DNA of 34,095 nucleotides from a virus. The DNA is taken from IMG/VR virus record IMGVR_UViG_3300008339_000252, positions 1-34,095 of that record; one strand, given 5' to 3'. Below the pieces are notes generated by a model that searched no databases, was not told the DNA's origin, and saw nothing but the letters and a program-made list of their open reading frames with translations. The translations under genes were made by a program, and so were the position numbers. Shown here piece by piece: positions 32,137 through 34,095 of this stretch (position 1 is the stretch's first letter; every line of letters begins with the position of its first letter).

Positions 32137-32996
32137 AAAAGTTCGTCTAATTCTTTTTCTATTTGATCCACATACGAACTATCAATTAATTTTATATGAC
32201 GTTTTTGTTCGTTGACTTCATTTTCATAATCATAAGCACTAACATATGTCCAGTATACAGCTTCATTTGCTGGTATTGGTGTTGCAAGAGTTGTAGTAGA
32301 TGAAAGAGAAGTATTTGTAGATCCTGCTTGGCTAATAATATTTCCAACAGACCCTCCTGTATTAGCAAAGGCTCCAATTACATTATATACATCCATAGAT
32401 GTTGTGTTGCCAATTCGCTTGATGGCAGCGGTTGCTGTAATGCTGCCAGAAGTTCTCTGCACTATGTTTTCTTCTACTACAAATCCTGTTGTGGAAACAA
32501 CAGCTAGCTGTTGGATTTTGTTTGTATCAACCATTAATTCTAAAGGGGAACGCTCATAAGCTACAATACTTTCTGTAGCCCCAAAGCGAGGAGTGAAATA
32601 TTTCTTGGCATAGCTTGGTAAGGCATTATAACCAGAAGGAGTCAAAATTGTTTCATCTTCAACATAATTTACTCGCCAAAATAAAATCTTTTCTTTAGCT
32701 TTTTCTAAAGATTGATATTTTTTAATAATAAATCTGTCCAATTCTTCACTTGTCATTGGCCAATCATATAACGGGTCGACAATATCATTAGCCATGTATA
32801 TTAGCCAACTATATCTCGGATCGTCATAATAATTAGCAGCTATAACATCAGGTCGCTCACCTTCTGCTATCGTGTAGGGATAATATATTGCTTTTGTTTT
32901 TTTTGCTAATTCATTAAATTTAACTTTTGCTAATATATTTACGATAGGATTATCGTTATAATAAATTACAGGAAATTTGGTAAATAAATTATACAT
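32133..32996 (-). CDS. 53: Baseplate wedge protein gp53
   Basis: A 287-residue protein. The N-terminal part is typical gp53: FTKFPVIYYNDNPIVNILAK, IAANYYDDPRYSWLIYMAND and VDPLYDWPMTSEELDRFIIK (residues about 50-92). T4 gp53 has 196 residues; the extra segment (about 170-240) is an inserted beta module (FVVEENIVQRTSGSITATAA) of the type also found in gp7 and gp8. A C-terminal YWTYVSAYDYENEVNEQKRH resumes the gp53 pattern. It overlaps the hub gene by 4 nt. Gp53 joins wedges around the hub. Confidence 0.9.
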   Translation of the reverse strand: MYNLFTKFPVIYYNDNPIVNILAKVKFNELAKKTKAIYYPYTIAEGERPDVIAANYYDDPRYSWLIYMANDIVDPLYDWPMTSEELDRFIIKKYQSLEKAKEKILFWRVNYVEDETILTPSGYNALPSYAKKYFTPRFGATESIVAYERSPLELMVDTNKIQQLAVVSTTGFVVEENIVQRTSGSITATAAIKRIGNTTSMDVYNVIGAFANTGGSVGNIISQAGSTNTSLSSTTTLATPIPANEAVYWTYVSAYDYENEVNEQKRHIKLIDSSYVDQIEKELDELL

Positions 32997-33014
32997 AGGT
33001 ATTAAGTTGAAAAA

Positions 33015-34095
33015 TTAAGGGGCATTGATATTACTGATGTTTTCAGGTTGATCGTTTTCGCCTAACCCTACACCCCCTCCGCGTCCTCGATTCGTAGGAA
33101 GAACTGATTTAGGTTTAGGAGCCGGATTTGTAGAAGGGAGGGGCTCTCTACCTTTATTGGTTGAGTTGGTGCCTGCCTCCATTGTAAAGTCTCCTTTTTC
33201 TGCATCTTGACGCGTGACTGGTTCCACTTCTCCAAACTCTAAACTAATTTCAGCCTCTGTTGGATGCTTACCGCCTTTGAAGAATGATGGGGTGCCTTGA
33301 GGAGCATAATTAACACCCATACTTTTTAAGTAACAATTCTTAAATGAGTATGGCATATTTCTTGTTTGGAATTCTATTGTGCATATGTCTGGGAAGTTAA
33401 AAAGAAGGCCTTCTTTTTCTGGCAACATTCTAATTTTAAATTGCTGTATAATTGCCTTTAATGCTTCTGCTTCTTTTTCGGAGTTAGGAGAACACCTAAA
33501 TCTAAAAGAATGAGATCTTAAATCAATGCCTTGAAATTGTAACGCTTGATATGGATTCAATATAGATCCCGTTACACGATCAATTGCAGCTCCTGCAGTA
33601 TCAGATACTGATTTAATACCACTTCTTGCCAAGTAAGCCAAGTTTCCTGGAGCTCCTGCTATATTGGCTAAAGATCTACCAGCTTCTTGAGCCTTTTCTT
33701 TAGTCATTGTGCCTCCTAATGTATCCTGAGCTGCTTTTAACAAACCTGATTCCTCTAATAAACCAGCCATTCCAAGTTGCTTTTCAGCATATTGTACACT
33801 ATAGCGTTCATTTAGTTCACTTGGAAGAGGCAAGAAAATAACAGCTTTAGTCAATACCGTACGGGGAAATACACTAGATTTTTGATAGGCACTTTTAAAT
33901 GTAAATTTAATATAATAGTGACCTAAATCCAAAGGGAATTGCAATTGATCAGCAGCTTCAGTTACTTTACCTTTTTTTCCTTCTGGTCGAATATCTTTAA
34001 TTTTTTCAGCTGTACCCAAACTATCAACAAACTTAGTTAGAGATGGGGCAAAAGCCCCCAATTGAGCATAAGCTGCAGTAGCAGCGCCGGAAACA
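33015..34095 (-). CDS. 48: Baseplate tail-tube cap protein, gp48/gp54 type (5' end outside window)
   Basis: The frame is open to the right edge, so the N-terminus is missing; at least 359 residues are visible. A TTG at 34061 is not a likely start because coding-like sequence continues upstream (Ala-rich codons). The pattern is that of the gp48/gp54 family: LGHYYIKFTFKSAYQ, then NPYQALQFQGIDLRSHSFRF and EALKAIIQQFKIRMLPEK, a FNFPDICTIEFQTR strand and KNCYLKSMGVNYAP. These proteins start tail-tube polymerisation on top of the hub. The C-terminal tail is Pro/Gly/Asn-rich (GRGGGVGLGENDQPENIS). Gp48 and gp54 are related and I cannot separate them on this part. Confidence 0.8.
   Translation of the reverse strand, partial: VSGAATAAYAQLGAFAPSLTKFVDSLGTAEKIKDIRPEGKKGKVTEAADQLQFPLDLGHYYIKFTFKSAYQKSSVFPRTVLTKAVIFLPLPSELNERYSVQYAEKQLGMAGLLEESGLLKAAQDTLGGTMTKEKAQEAGRSLANIAGAPGNLAYLARSGIKSVSDTAGAAIDRVTGSILNPYQALQFQGIDLRSHSFRFRCSPNSEKEAEALKAIIQQFKIRMLPEKEGLLFNFPDICTIEFQTRNMPYSFKNCYLKSMGVNYAPQGTPSFFKGGKHPTEAEISLEFGEVEPVTRQDAEKGDFTMEAGTNSTNKGREPLPSTNPAPKPKSVLPTNRGRGGGVGLGENDQPENISNINAP

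Overview
This window looks like the late, virion-structural region of a T4-like (Straboviridae/cyanophage-type) tailed phage, probably marine. Every gene I can support reads on the minus strand, so transcription runs from high to low coordinates. Genes are packed with 1-14 nt overlaps (ATGA, TAATG) or gaps of a few bases. The evidence for a T4-like marine phage is the baseplate order gp48-gp53-hub-gp5-gp25-gp6-gp7-gp8, an exact T4-type late promoter (TATAAATA), and Asn/Thr/Ser/Ala-rich repetitive fibre proteins of the kind seen in marine T4-like phages. The host cannot be read from this sequence.

Layout in transcription order. (1) 34095-22797 is the baseplate core: tail-tube cap (gp48/54 type, 5' end outside the window), gp53, a gp27-like hub, a lysozyme-less gp5 spike, gp25, gp6, gp7-like and gp8. 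(2) 22788-15567 holds a very large DUF4815-type structural protein, a 141-residue protein, a 683-residue virion protein and a small coiled-coil protein. (3) 15567-12388 holds three fibre-like proteins. (4) 12386-1625 is an unusual, fully packed cassette of eleven genes: a cobalamin-binding radical SAM protein, a P-loop kinase-like protein, two unrecognised proteins, a 64-residue Cys/His protein, three radical SAM proteins in a row, a 131-residue His-rich protein, a fourth SPASM radical SAM protein and a DUF3050 (haem-oxygenase-like fold) protein. (5) 1510-1 resumes structural genes behind a late promoter: a 109-residue Ig-like protein and a fibre gene that runs off the window.

The most interesting part is the cassette. 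Five radical SAM proteins (one B12-type, two with full SPASM domains, one with a shortened SPASM/twitch tail, one divergent) sit between fibre genes with no promoter visible inside the cassette. Two small proteins lie directly upstream of enzyme genes and carry the strongest ribosome-binding sites of the cassette. The 64-residue protein ends in an alternating Cys-Gln run, and the 131-residue protein carries two copies of a helix plus His-x-His module that aligns without gaps over 21 residues with the 64-residue protein. My working hypothesis is a phage-encoded peptide/protein modification system acting on these small His-x-His proteins, possibly to decorate the virion. The gene content and motifs are seen in the sequence; the substrate relationship is inference. 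No tRNA, CRISPR array, insertion sequence or integrase was seen, and no gene-free stretch exceeds about 115 bases.
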